Assembly (NCBI GenBank): GCA_027452065.1 | Contig: DAIDHC010000144.1 | Location: 1 to 64,000, forward strand | Origin: Bryobacterales bacterium | Lineage (GTDB): Bacteria > Acidobacteriota > Terriglobia > Bryobacterales > Bryobacteraceae | Direction of reading: 5' to 3' | DNA: 64,000 nucleotides | Shown: in pieces, positions 17,466 to 25,496 of the stretch | Position numbering within the stretch: the stretch's first letter is position 1 | How the letters are laid out: every line of letters starts with the position of its first letter | Position numbers and translations under genes: made by a program | The notes under the pieces: model-generated | The model's database searches: none | Seen by the model: the letters and a program-made list of their open reading frames with translations, nothing else | What the model was told of the DNA's origin: nothing

Positions 17466-17930
17466 CTATTTCAGCAGAATGACGTAGCCATCGCCGGCGT
17501 AATGCAACACGAGCATCGGCTTGCCCGCCTCGGCGCCCTCGACCCTTCCGTAGACAACCGCCCAACGGTCGTAATCGGGAGTGCCGAACGGATATGCCCG
17601 CAGCCGTGTGTGCTGGCGGGCGAGCTGAATCTTTTCGGCGAGCGATGGCGCCTCCACTGCGAATGCCGCCGGCAGCCTCGGACCGTTTGCGTGATCGAGC
17701 ACCAGCTTCAGCACCGCCGGCGTCCCCTGGTGGGAGTAATCGCAGTTGTCTTCCTCGATCGAGCGGCCGGTGGTGCGGAACGAATAGCGCCCGACCACTG
17801 CCACCGCCTGCCCTTCGAAGGTCTTGAGCCCGGCAGCGATCTCACAGACCGTCGCCGGACGCACAGAGGGCTCGGCTGCGCGCAGGGCAAGAGCGGTCGA
17901 CAGCATCACGAGCAGGGCGGATGGTCTCAT
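17466..17930 (-). CDS. Small secreted protein, unknown function
   Basis: A 154-residue product with a signal peptide (about 1-19, cleavage after ALRA). The rest reads CEIAAGLKTFEGQAVAVVGR, then a Gly/Tyr-rich middle, and VVYGRVEG near the end, which suggests an OB-like beta barrel. Two cysteines remain after export and could pair. No family is recognised with confidence. The ATG at 17930 lacks a close ribosome site; AAAGGAG occurs about 27 bases upstream, too far to be usual. It lies 81 bases downstream of the TolC gene on the same strand and may be read through from the efflux operon. Confidence 0.7.
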   Translation of the reverse strand: MRPSALLVMLSTALALRAAEPSVRPATVCEIAAGLKTFEGQAVAVVGRYSFRTTGRSIEEDNCDYSHQGTPAVLKLVLDHANGPRLPAAFAVEAPSLAEKIQLARQHTRLRAYPFGTPDYDRWAVVYGRVEGAEAGKPMLVLHYAGDGYVILLK

Positions 17931-18011
17931 TATGTAAAGTCAGCGAGGCTTCTCCTTTAGACCCTCGCGCCACCAGCCCCGTTTCACCGATCTTCGCCGG
18001 CACGTGGCCCT

Positions 18012-19916
18012 TTACATCCGGCCGCTTCTGGCGGCCGGAAGGCTGACGCCGTTGTCATCGAGAATGGACCCGGTGGCGCGCTCCAGAGCCGCTTTGGCCT
18101 TCGCGTAGGCCCCCTTGGCCGCCACCTCCGTCGACCGCGCCTGAGCAAGGTAGCTCTCATACTGGATGACGAAGAACGACGTCGAAGCCCCCTCGGAGAA
18201 CTTGAGCTGCTCGATTTCGAGCGACTGTTCCTGAAGCTTCCGGGTCTTTACCGCCGCCAGATAAGAAGCCCGCGACCGGCGCATCGCAATGATGGCGTCC
18301 TCCACCTCGAGTTGCACCTGATTCCGCAGTTGCCGCTCCCGCACCTGGGATTGCCGGAGTTGGATCTGGTCGCGGACCGCATCGGCCTGGGCGACCCGGT
18401 TGCGCAGCGGCAGGATGACGTTGATCCCGATTCCGTACGTTGGGTTTTTCCGGGTGGCGATCTGATCGAGCACCGTACCGTAGCCGCCGATCTGGGCTGG
18501 GTTGGGAGTGCCCGCCGGCGGAAACGGAGTTCCCGCCAGACCGTTGTTTTCGGCGATCCCGACCAGGTCCACCTCAGGCCGGAGATTGTTGTTCGATCCC
18601 TGAAGGCTGAGCTCGGAATTGTTCACTTGGAGGCCGGCCTGCGCCAGGTCGGGCCGCTGGCGGTAGGCTTGCGCCAGAAGCTGTTCGATGGGTCCGGTCT
18701 GGTCGGTCTCAGGTACGTCCAGCGTGTCGGTCGGGATAATGTGGGCCGCGCGTACTTCGGGGTCCTCATTGCCCCGTTTGGTCAACGAGTTCTTGAGAAT
18801 CGCTTCCTGCTCTTCCAGAACGCCCCGGGAGTTGATCAGGTCCTGCTCGGCCGCCGATACCTCGGCTTCCGCGCGAGTCAGCTCCACCGGCGCCAGAGTT
18901 CCCTCGTTCACCTCCGCCTGCGTGTCCTCGTACAACTTGTGGGCGAACGCCAGGGTGTCTTGCTTCACCTTTGCGTCTTCGGTGAGTGTCACCAGATCCG
19001 TGTAAAGCCGCATCACTCCGTACACCGTTTCGATCAACTGCTGGCGGAATAACAGATCGGTGATTCGCTTCTCGTTTTTGGCAATGCGGATGAACCGCCG
19101 ATTCACAGCCGGCCCAAAGCCGCGCAGCAGCGGTTGCGAGACGGTCAGCGCCAGATTTGACGTTATATAGGGGTTGTAAAGATTGTGAAGCGAATTGTAC
19201 TCCTGGTTGGTGTTATTGAAAGCCAGGTTCACCTGGGTGCCTGTGCCGAAGCCCTGAGTGTAGCCGGCGTTGCCATTCTGGATGTCGCCCGCCAGCACGG
19301 GAACCCCGGCCACGAAGTTGTTGATCTCGGGCGTGGACTGATGCAGCCAGTTGTAGTTGGCTGTAACGGTCGGGTCGTATGTGGGGAGCGCGGGCCCGTT
19401 GGAAAGGGGCAGGGAACCGAGCACCGAGAGGTTGCTTTGAGGCTCGCCCAGCGCCGCCAACTCGAGGGCGTTCGAGGCCACTGACGTGCCCGGCGTGGCC
19501 GCCGTCGCGGTGTTGGTGATCAGAGGGCTCGATGGGCCGCCGGTCCCGGCAGGCGGTTCGGCGATCGTGTAGTTGATCCCCCGCAAAAGGCCGCCCCCTT
19601 TGCTGCGCAGCAGTTCTGTGTCGGCGAGCGGGTAGGCGTAACGGTCCAGTTCGATGTCCAGGTTGTTCTCGATCGCCAGTGCCACGGCATCGGTCAGGGA
19701 CAGATAGAGATTGCCGGCCCGAAGCAGGTCGTGGAGCCGGGTCGAATTGACGAACTGGGTGGGGGATACCGAACGGGTCGAGTATGGTCCTAGCAGCCAG
19801 CCTGGCGACGGTGTCTCAACCGATACGGAAGGCATCTGGGTATCCTGACCGGCGGCGGCCGGACCGGCTGCCAGCGCGCCGGAAAGACACACGGCAAGTA
19901 TTCGTTTGGTCATCAT
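18012..19916 (-). CDS. TolC-family outer membrane efflux channel
   Basis: Outer membrane component of the RND pump, about 634 residues. I start it at the paired ATGs at 19916/19913, where a clean signal peptide begins (MTKRILAVCLSGALAAGPAA). A longer frame to 20009 would overlap the adaptor gene. The body has two OEP repeats: long alpha-helical, Ala/Gln/Arg-rich stretches (LAFAHKLYEDTQAEVNEGTL, RNRVAQADAVRDQIQLRQS) separated by strands. A Pro/Asn/Gly-rich insertion at about residues 110-230 is longer than in classical TolC. It is third in the operon after permease and adaptor, 17 bases after the adaptor stop. Confidence 0.9.
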   Translation of the reverse strand: MMTKRILAVCLSGALAAGPAAAGQDTQMPSVSVETPSPGWLLGPYSTRSVSPTQFVNSTRLHDLLRAGNLYLSLTDAVALAIENNLDIELDRYAYPLADTELLRSKGGGLLRGINYTIAEPPAGTGGPSSPLITNTATAATPGTSVASNALELAALGEPQSNLSVLGSLPLSNGPALPTYDPTVTANYNWLHQSTPEINNFVAGVPVLAGDIQNGNAGYTQGFGTGTQVNLAFNNTNQEYNSLHNLYNPYITSNLALTVSQPLLRGFGPAVNRRFIRIAKNEKRITDLLFRQQLIETVYGVMRLYTDLVTLTEDAKVKQDTLAFAHKLYEDTQAEVNEGTLAPVELTRAEAEVSAAEQDLINSRGVLEEQEAILKNSLTKRGNEDPEVRAAHIIPTDTLDVPETDQTGPIEQLLAQAYRQRPDLAQAGLQVNNSELSLQGSNNNLRPEVDLVGIAENNGLAGTPFPPAGTPNPAQIGGYGTVLDQIATRKNPTYGIGINVILPLRNRVAQADAVRDQIQLRQSQVRERQLRNQVQLEVEDAIIAMRRSRASYLAAVKTRKLQEQSLEIEQLKFSEGASTSFFVIQYESYLAQARSTEVAAKGAYAKAKAALERATGSILDDNGVSLPAARSGRM

Positions 19917-19932
19917 CGCGCTCTGGGCTAAA

Positions 19933-21339
19933 CTACTTCCTCGGTGCTTTGGGAGTTTCTTTGGCGGCGAGAGGCATCGGGCGCACCCGCGCGCCATCGC
20001 GAACATCATCGCTCGGATTCACCACCACCATGTCGCCGTTCCGCAGGCCGCTCAACACCTCAACGCGATCGCCGAAATCGCGGCCCACATCGATCTTCTG
20101 ATAACGGACGATGTGATCGGGGCCGACCACGGCAGCCTGCGTGCCGCTGGCGCGCACCACCATCGCGTCACCTGGAATCAGCAGCGGGGGATCTTTGCGG
20201 ATACTGTTCAGATCGACCAGGGCGTACATTCCGGGCAAAAGCGAGCCGTCGGGATTCGCCGCCTGAACTTCGGTGAGCATCGTACGGCTGGACGGGTCCA
20301 GCGCGCTGGCCACGCGGGTCACTTTGGCCGGAACCCTGCGCCCCTGAAGGTCCGCGATGGTGAGCACGGCAGGCTGGCCGGCATGAATGTCCGGCGCGTT
20401 GCCCTGCGGAACGCTCACATATGTCCGGAGAATATTGGTCTGAGCGATGCGGAACAACAGTGTCGTGCCGGTGCTGATCAGCGCCCCCACATCGACGTTC
20501 CTCACCGTAATCACGCCCGAGAAAGGCGCGCGCACTTTTTCAAACCCCTGCAGTTCCTGCAAGCGGCCCAGGTTGGCCTGGGCGGCCGAGGCGTTGGCCC
20601 GTGCGGCCGAGATGGCCTTGTCCAGAGCCTGAAGGTTGGCCACCTGCGCTTGGTATTGGGCCTGATACTGGTCGTTCTCCTGCAGCGATACCGCGCCCTT
20701 GGCCACCAGATGCGACCAGCGCCGGGCCGTCACCTCCGCGAGTGCCTCGTTAGCCTTGCCCTGCGCGTAGTTTGAATTCGCCTGCTCGAGCGCCGCCAGG
20801 GCCTGCTGAAGCGCCGCCGAGGCTTGCCGCACCTGCTGGTCGAGATCCGGCGCGTCGATATCGGCCAGAATCTGGCCCGCCACAACGCGATCGCCAATGT
20901 CGACGTAACGGCGCTTGACGTAGCCGTCGGCCCGCGCCAGCACCGGCGCCTCGGTCAACGCCTGAATATTTCCCGGCAGCACCAGCTCGCTCTTCGCCGC
21001 GGACGGCACGGCCGTCACGACGCTTACCGCGGGCACGGCCCGCTGCCGCGCTAGGGCTTCGGACTCGATTTCGGCCTGCCGCCCGCGGCGCGGCAGATAT
21101 CCCACAATGAAGGCGGCCGCTACCGCCAGCGTGCACACGACGGCGATCAACCACAGCGCCGTCCGCGAGGGATGGGGCGGCTTGGCGCCACCGTGCGCCG
21201 TGTGCTGGCCCGGCTGGCCTTTCTGCTGCTCGATAAGCTGCCGCTTCAGATCCTCGATCTCCTTGAGCAGCCGGCCTTCGCTGGTCTCCACCAGGATCAT
21301 TTCTTCGGATTCGCTTTTGTTGGATTCGGTGTGCCGCAT
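19933..21339 (-). CDS. RND efflux periplasmic adaptor subunit (MFP)
   Basis: Membrane fusion protein linking the inner-membrane pump to TolC, 468 residues. A cytoplasmic N-terminus of about 60 residues includes an amphipathic stretch (LLKEIEDLKRQLIEQQKG), longer than in AcrA types. One membrane anchor follows (LWLIAVVCTLAVAAAFIVGY), then a biotinyl-lipoyl-like domain (ADGYVKRRYVDIGDRVVAGQ), a long helical hairpin rich in Ala/Gln, and beta-barrel and membrane-proximal domains. It starts 10 bases after the permease stop. The N-terminal coiled segment is an unusual addition. Confidence 0.93.
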   Translation of the reverse strand: MRHTESNKSESEEMILVETSEGRLLKEIEDLKRQLIEQQKGQPGQHTAHGGAKPPHPSRTALWLIAVVCTLAVAAAFIVGYLPRRGRQAEIESEALARQRAVPAVSVVTAVPSAAKSELVLPGNIQALTEAPVLARADGYVKRRYVDIGDRVVAGQILADIDAPDLDQQVRQASAALQQALAALEQANSNYAQGKANEALAEVTARRWSHLVAKGAVSLQENDQYQAQYQAQVANLQALDKAISAARANASAAQANLGRLQELQGFEKVRAPFSGVITVRNVDVGALISTGTTLLFRIAQTNILRTYVSVPQGNAPDIHAGQPAVLTIADLQGRRVPAKVTRVASALDPSSRTMLTEVQAANPDGSLLPGMYALVDLNSIRKDPPLLIPGDAMVVRASGTQAAVVGPDHIVRYQKIDVGRDFGDRVEVLSGLRNGDMVVVNPSDDVRDGARVRPMPLAAKETPKAPRK

Positions 21340-21348
21340 ATTGGTCGG

Positions 21349-24300
21349 TTAGGCGAAATTAATCTCAGATTCGGGCATGCCCTCGCGCTCTTCTTCTTCG
21401 ATCTGACGCTCGTGATCGATCGGTGGCTTGGTGCGGAGATAGCTGTAAATGATCGGTACGACGAACAATGTGGTGATCGTCGCCAGCATCAGCCCGCCGA
21501 TCACCGCCCTGCCCAGAGGCGCGTTCTGCTCGCCGCCCTCGCCCAGCCCCAGCGCCATCGGCAGCATGCCCAGCATCATGGCGGTAGCCGTCATCAGGAC
21601 CGGACGCACGCGCGTGAAGCCCGCCGACAGAGCCGCCTCGCGGGCGTTCTTGCCCTCGGCCCGCTCGTCGTTGGCGAAGACAACCATCAGAATGCTGTTT
21701 GCCGTGGCCACGCCGATGCACATGATCGCCCCCATCAGCGACGGCACGCTCAGCGTAGTCTGGGTCAGAAACAGCATCCAGAGAATCCCGGCCAGAGCCC
21801 CCGGCAGCGCGGTGAGAATGATGAACGGATCCACCCAGGACTGGAAGTTTACTGCCATCAGAAGATAAACCAGAACAACCGCGAACAGCATGCCGAGGCC
21901 AAGCCGGAAGAATGATTGCTCCATCGTGGACATCTGGCCTCGCAGCGTCAGTGTCACCCCGCGCGGCAGATGAGGAGTGGCGTCGCGGACAATCTTTTCC
22001 ACGTCCGCGCCCACACCGCCCAGGTCGCGGCGGTCCACATTGGCGTAAATGTCGAACACCGGCTGGACGTTGTAGTGGCTGACCACCGCCGGCGCGTAGC
22101 CGCGTTGGACCGTCACCAGATTGGACAGCAACTGCGTCTTGGCGGGCGTCGATCCGGGGTTGCCGTACGCGTTGGTGTTCGCGCTCGGAGCCGTGCCCAC
22201 CGACGAGTTCGTCATGTTTCCGACGCCCGCCATCGAGCCCGGTGTATTGCTCATCACCGCCGTTCCCGAAGGTCCGATTGGCGTCCGAAGCAGCTTGTCG
22301 AGCGAATCGATCTTGTACTGGGGCGTCTGAACGGCCACAAAATAATTCACCCCGTTGGCCCAGTTCAACCACTGGTTCGGGGCCACCTGGCCGCTCGAGC
22401 TGAGCGAGATCAGCATGCTGCTGGTGACGTCGCGTTGCGTCAGCCCCAGCTCTTCGGCCCGGCTTCGATCCACATTGAGCCGGAACTCCGGATAGTCGAC
22501 CACCTGTTGAATATGCACGTCGGCGGCTCCGGCGACGCGCTTGATCCGAGCCTCGAGCTGGCGGGCGATTTTGTAGTTGACGTCGGCGTCGCGGCCCACC
22601 ACCTGAAGATCAATCGGCGCCGGCAGGCCGAAATTCAGGATCTGATTCGTAATGTTGGCGGCTTCGAAGAAGAACGTGTAGCTGGGAAACTGCTCGTTCA
22701 GCCGCTTCCGGAGCGCCACCGTATATTGCGCGATCGGCCCGTGATTTTCCGGCTTGAGCGAGATCAGAATATCGCCGTCGCCGTTGGTGATCGTGGCCGT
22801 GTCGCCGAAGGCGAGATTGAAGCCGCCGTTCGGCAGGCCGATATTGTCGATGATGGTGTCAATCTCGCCGGGCGGAATCACCTGCCGGATTTCGTTCTCT
22901 ACGGCCGCGAAATCGACCTCCGCCTGCTCGAGACGCGTTCCCGACGGCGGACGCACATGGAGCCGCATCTGGCCGGAGTCGACCGTCGGGAAGAAGTCCC
23001 GGCCCACCATCGCCGCCAGTCCAAGCGATGCAACCGAAAACACCCCGAACACGATCAGCACCAGCGCCCGATGATCCAGTGCCCAGTCGAGCAATCCGGT
23101 ATAGCGGAACCGCATCCGCTCAAACCGCCGGTTGAACCCGTAGTGCGCCATCCAGATCGGTCCCTTACCTCCCGCGGACTCGCCGTGCTCGCCGCGCCGG
23201 TAAAGCTCCACTTCGGGCTTCAGCAGATAGTGAACCATCGTCGGGATCAGGGTCCGCGACAGCAAATAGGAGGCGAGCATGGCGAACACCACCGCCAGCG
23301 CCAGCGGAGTGAAAAGAAATTTCGCGGCCCCGGTCAGAAGCAGTACCGGAACGAACACGATGCAGATCGACAACGTCGATACGAACGCCGGCACGGCGAT
23401 CTGGTGGGCGCCGTCGAGAACCGCCCGCACCAGCGGCTTCTTCATGCCCATGTTGCGGTGCGTGTTCTCAATCTCCACCGTTGCGTCGTCGACGAGAATG
23501 CCGACCGCCAGCGCCATTCCGCCCAGGGTCATGACATTGATCGTCTCCCCCATCAGCGACAGCACGATGAGCGAGGTGAGAATGGACAACGGAATCGAGA
23601 TACACACGATCAGCGTGCTGCGCCAGCTTCCCAAAAACAACAGAATCATCACGCCGGTCAGCGCCGCGGCGATCGTCGCCTCCCGAACCACGCCGCCGAT
23701 GGCCGCGCGCACGAATATGGACTGGTCAAACAGCGGCGTCACTTTCAGAGCCGGAGGCAGTCCGGCGACGATCTTCGGTAGTGCAGCCTTCACCCGGTTG
23801 ACGATCGACAGCGTGGACGCCTTCCCGTTCTTCAGCACGGTGAGCAGCGCCCCGCGGGATCCGTTCGTACGGACGATGTTCGTCTGCACCGCGAAGCCGT
23901 CGCGGATCTGCGCCACGTCCTTCATGTACACCGTCGCCCCATTCACCGTCTTCACCGGCAGGTCGTTCATCTGCTCCACCAGCGTCGGGCTTCCATTGAT
24001 CTTCACCTGGTACTCGATGTCGGCCAGTTTCGCCGTTCCCGCGGGAATGATCAGATTCTGGTTGTTCAGCGCGTTGGAAATGTCCAGCGGAGAAAGCTGC
24101 TTCGCATAGAGCTGGTCCAGGTTCAGATCGACCATCACCTGGCGCGACTTGCCTCCGTACGGTCCCGGAATGGCCGCGCCCTGAACGGTGGCAAGCTGCG
24201 TCCGTATGAAATTCATCCCCAAATCGTAAAGCTGCTGCTCGCTCAGAGTCTTGCTCGAAAGACCGAGCTGGATAATCGGCACGCTCGATGCGTCGTATTT

Positions 24301-24690
24301 CAGTATGTTCGGGGGAAACGTGCCCGGCGGCACCACGCGAAGGATGGTCTGCGAAATCGCCGTTACCTGCGCCACCGCCATGTCGATGCTCACCTTCGGC
24401 TGGAAGAACACCCGCACCACCGACACGCCGCCATAGGACTGGCTCTCGATGTGTTCGATATCGTTTACCGTTGTCGTCATCGCCCGCTCGAAGATGGTCA
24501 CCATCCGCTTCTCCATCTCCTCCGGCGCCAGTCCCGGATACAGCCAGACGATGCTGACCACCGGTATGTCGATGTACGGGAAAATATCCACGGGCATCGT
24601 GATAATGGAGACCGTGCCGAGGATGGCGATGAGCAGGGCCATCACAACGAAGGTATAAGGACGGCGGAGAGCGAGACGAACTATCCACAT
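21349..24690 (-). CDS. RND efflux inner-membrane permease
   Basis: Proton-driven RND exporter of the AcrB/hydrophobe-amphiphile type, 1113 residues with twelve expected membrane helices. The proton-relay pair is present in helix 4 (ALAVGILVDDATVEIENTH). The N-terminus (RLALRRPYTFVVMALLIAI) and the late stretch LGEGGEQNAPLGRAVIGGL are typical. It is about 60-80 residues longer than usual, largely because of a Ser/Gly/Asn/Thr-rich insert at about residues 801-852 in the second periplasmic domain. It is the first gene of the pump operon, 170 bases downstream of the NarL-type regulator, with repeat boxes in that gap. Substrate unknown. Confidence 0.95.
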   Translation of the reverse strand: MWIVRLALRRPYTFVVMALLIAILGTVSIITMPVDIFPYIDIPVVSIVWLYPGLAPEEMEKRMVTIFERAMTTTVNDIEHIESQSYGGVSVVRVFFQPKVSIDMAVAQVTAISQTILRVVPPGTFPPNILKYDASSVPIIQLGLSSKTLSEQQLYDLGMNFIRTQLATVQGAAIPGPYGGKSRQVMVDLNLDQLYAKQLSPLDISNALNNQNLIIPAGTAKLADIEYQVKINGSPTLVEQMNDLPVKTVNGATVYMKDVAQIRDGFAVQTNIVRTNGSRGALLTVLKNGKASTLSIVNRVKAALPKIVAGLPPALKVTPLFDQSIFVRAAIGGVVREATIAAALTGVMILLFLGSWRSTLIVCISIPLSILTSLIVLSLMGETINVMTLGGMALAVGILVDDATVEIENTHRNMGMKKPLVRAVLDGAHQIAVPAFVSTLSICIVFVPVLLLTGAAKFLFTPLALAVVFAMLASYLLSRTLIPTMVHYLLKPEVELYRRGEHGESAGGKGPIWMAHYGFNRRFERMRFRYTGLLDWALDHRALVLIVFGVFSVASLGLAAMVGRDFFPTVDSGQMRLHVRPPSGTRLEQAEVDFAAVENEIRQVIPPGEIDTIIDNIGLPNGGFNLAFGDTATITNGDGDILISLKPENHGPIAQYTVALRKRLNEQFPSYTFFFEAANITNQILNFGLPAPIDLQVVGRDADVNYKIARQLEARIKRVAGAADVHIQQVVDYPEFRLNVDRSRAEELGLTQRDVTSSMLISLSSSGQVAPNQWLNWANGVNYFVAVQTPQYKIDSLDKLLRTPIGPSGTAVMSNTPGSMAGVGNMTNSSVGTAPSANTNAYGNPGSTPAKTQLLSNLVTVQRGYAPAVVSHYNVQPVFDIYANVDRRDLGGVGADVEKIVRDATPHLPRGVTLTLRGQMSTMEQSFFRLGLGMLFAVVLVYLLMAVNFQSWVDPFIILTALPGALAGILWMLFLTQTTLSVPSLMGAIMCIGVATANSILMVVFANDERAEGKNAREAALSAGFTRVRPVLMTATAMMLGMLPMALGLGEGGEQNAPLGRAVIGGLMLATITTLFVVPIIYSYLRTKPPIDHERQIEEEEREGMPESEINFA

Positions 24691-24714
24691 AAGGTTTTAT
24701 TCAAGACAACGATG

Positions 24715-24764
24715 CTATACGGCGTCCCACTCCGGGCGGACAGGGTCCGTATAGAGCTATAGAG
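24715..24764. promoter_or_regulatory. Candidate operator: repeated TATAG boxes before the RND operon
   Basis: CTATACGG (24715-24722) and CCGTATAG (24747-24754) form a perfect 8-bp inverted repeat with a 24-base spacer. TATAGAG occurs twice as a direct repeat, at 24750-24756 and 24758-24764, with a period of 8. The block begins 25 bases upstream of the RND permease start and lies between it and the gene for the NarL-type regulator. It could be that regulator's binding site; this is inference. Confidence 0.4.
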
Positions 24765-24860
24765 TCATTCCAGCCGGGGAACGAATCGTATTTCTATGTT
24801 CGCGCAAAACAATAAAACTAAAATGACACTCCCGGCCCAGTTGTTGATAGCTCTTTCGGG

Positions 24861-25496
24861 CTATGGTTGTAGGTGAATGATTCCACGCTGGATCGCGGCC
24901 GTCGCGGCCTGCGTCCGGTCCTCCACGCCGAGCTTGCTGAGAATGCTCTTCACGTGGTTCTTCACCGTGTACTCGGCGATATTCAGCGTATAGCCGATCT
25001 GCTTATTGCTCAGCCCGTCGACGATCAGTTTCAATACGTCGAGTTCCCGGACACTGAGGTCGGGGCGGGGAAGTTGGTTCGCCAGGGCGGCCGCCACAAA
25101 CGACGGCAGGTATCGCTGGCCGGAATGCACGGCGCGAATCGCCCGCAGCAGATCGTCGTGCAGCACGTCTTTGGTCAGATACGACTGAACCCCGGCCAGC
25201 AGCGCGCGGCGGATGTCCTCATCGCCGGAAAACGTGCTGATGGCGACGATTTTTGCGTGGGGAAACTCCCGGCGTATGGCGCCGGCCGCCTCGATTCCCG
25301 TGAGCACCGGCATCCGGACGTCGAGCAGCGTCACGTCAGGCTGGTGGGCGCGGTGGAGTTCCACGGCCTGCTGCCCGTTGGTGGCCTCGGCAATCACCGT
25401 CATGTCGGGCTGGGCATTTACGATGGCTCCGATGCCGACGCGGGCAATGAGGTGATCCTCGGCGATCAGGATGCGGATCGGCTGGCCGGAGCTCAT
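24861..25496 (-). CDS. NarL/LuxR-family response regulator
   Basis: DNA-binding response regulator, 211 residues. The receiver domain has acidic pocket residues AEDH at 12-15, phosphoacceptor Asp59 in VTLLDVRMP and Lys109 in YLTKDV. A LuxR-type HTH lies at about 140-205 (LSVRELDVLKLIVDGLSNKQ, TVKNHVKSILSKLGVEDR). Its ATG overlaps the stop of the preceding propeller kinase by 4 bases (ATGA), so the two are a cognate pair. The RND efflux operon lies 170 bases downstream and is the natural regulatory target, as is often the case for such pairs. Confidence 0.95.
   Translation of the reverse strand: MSSGQPIRILIAEDHLIARVGIGAIVNAQPDMTVIAEATNGQQAVELHRAHQPDVTLLDVRMPVLTGIEAAGAIRREFPHAKIVAISTFSGDEDIRRALLAGVQSYLTKDVLHDDLLRAIRAVHSGQRYLPSFVAAALANQLPRPDLSVRELDVLKLIVDGLSNKQIGYTLNIAEYTVKNHVKSILSKLGVEDRTQAATAAIQRGIIHLQP

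Noticed and set aside
21916-23781. 621-codon open frame on the plus strand inside the RND permease
   Set aside because: Antisense shadow of a clearly conserved gene. The translation is Arg/His/Gln-rich with no domain, as expected from GC-rich codon bias.
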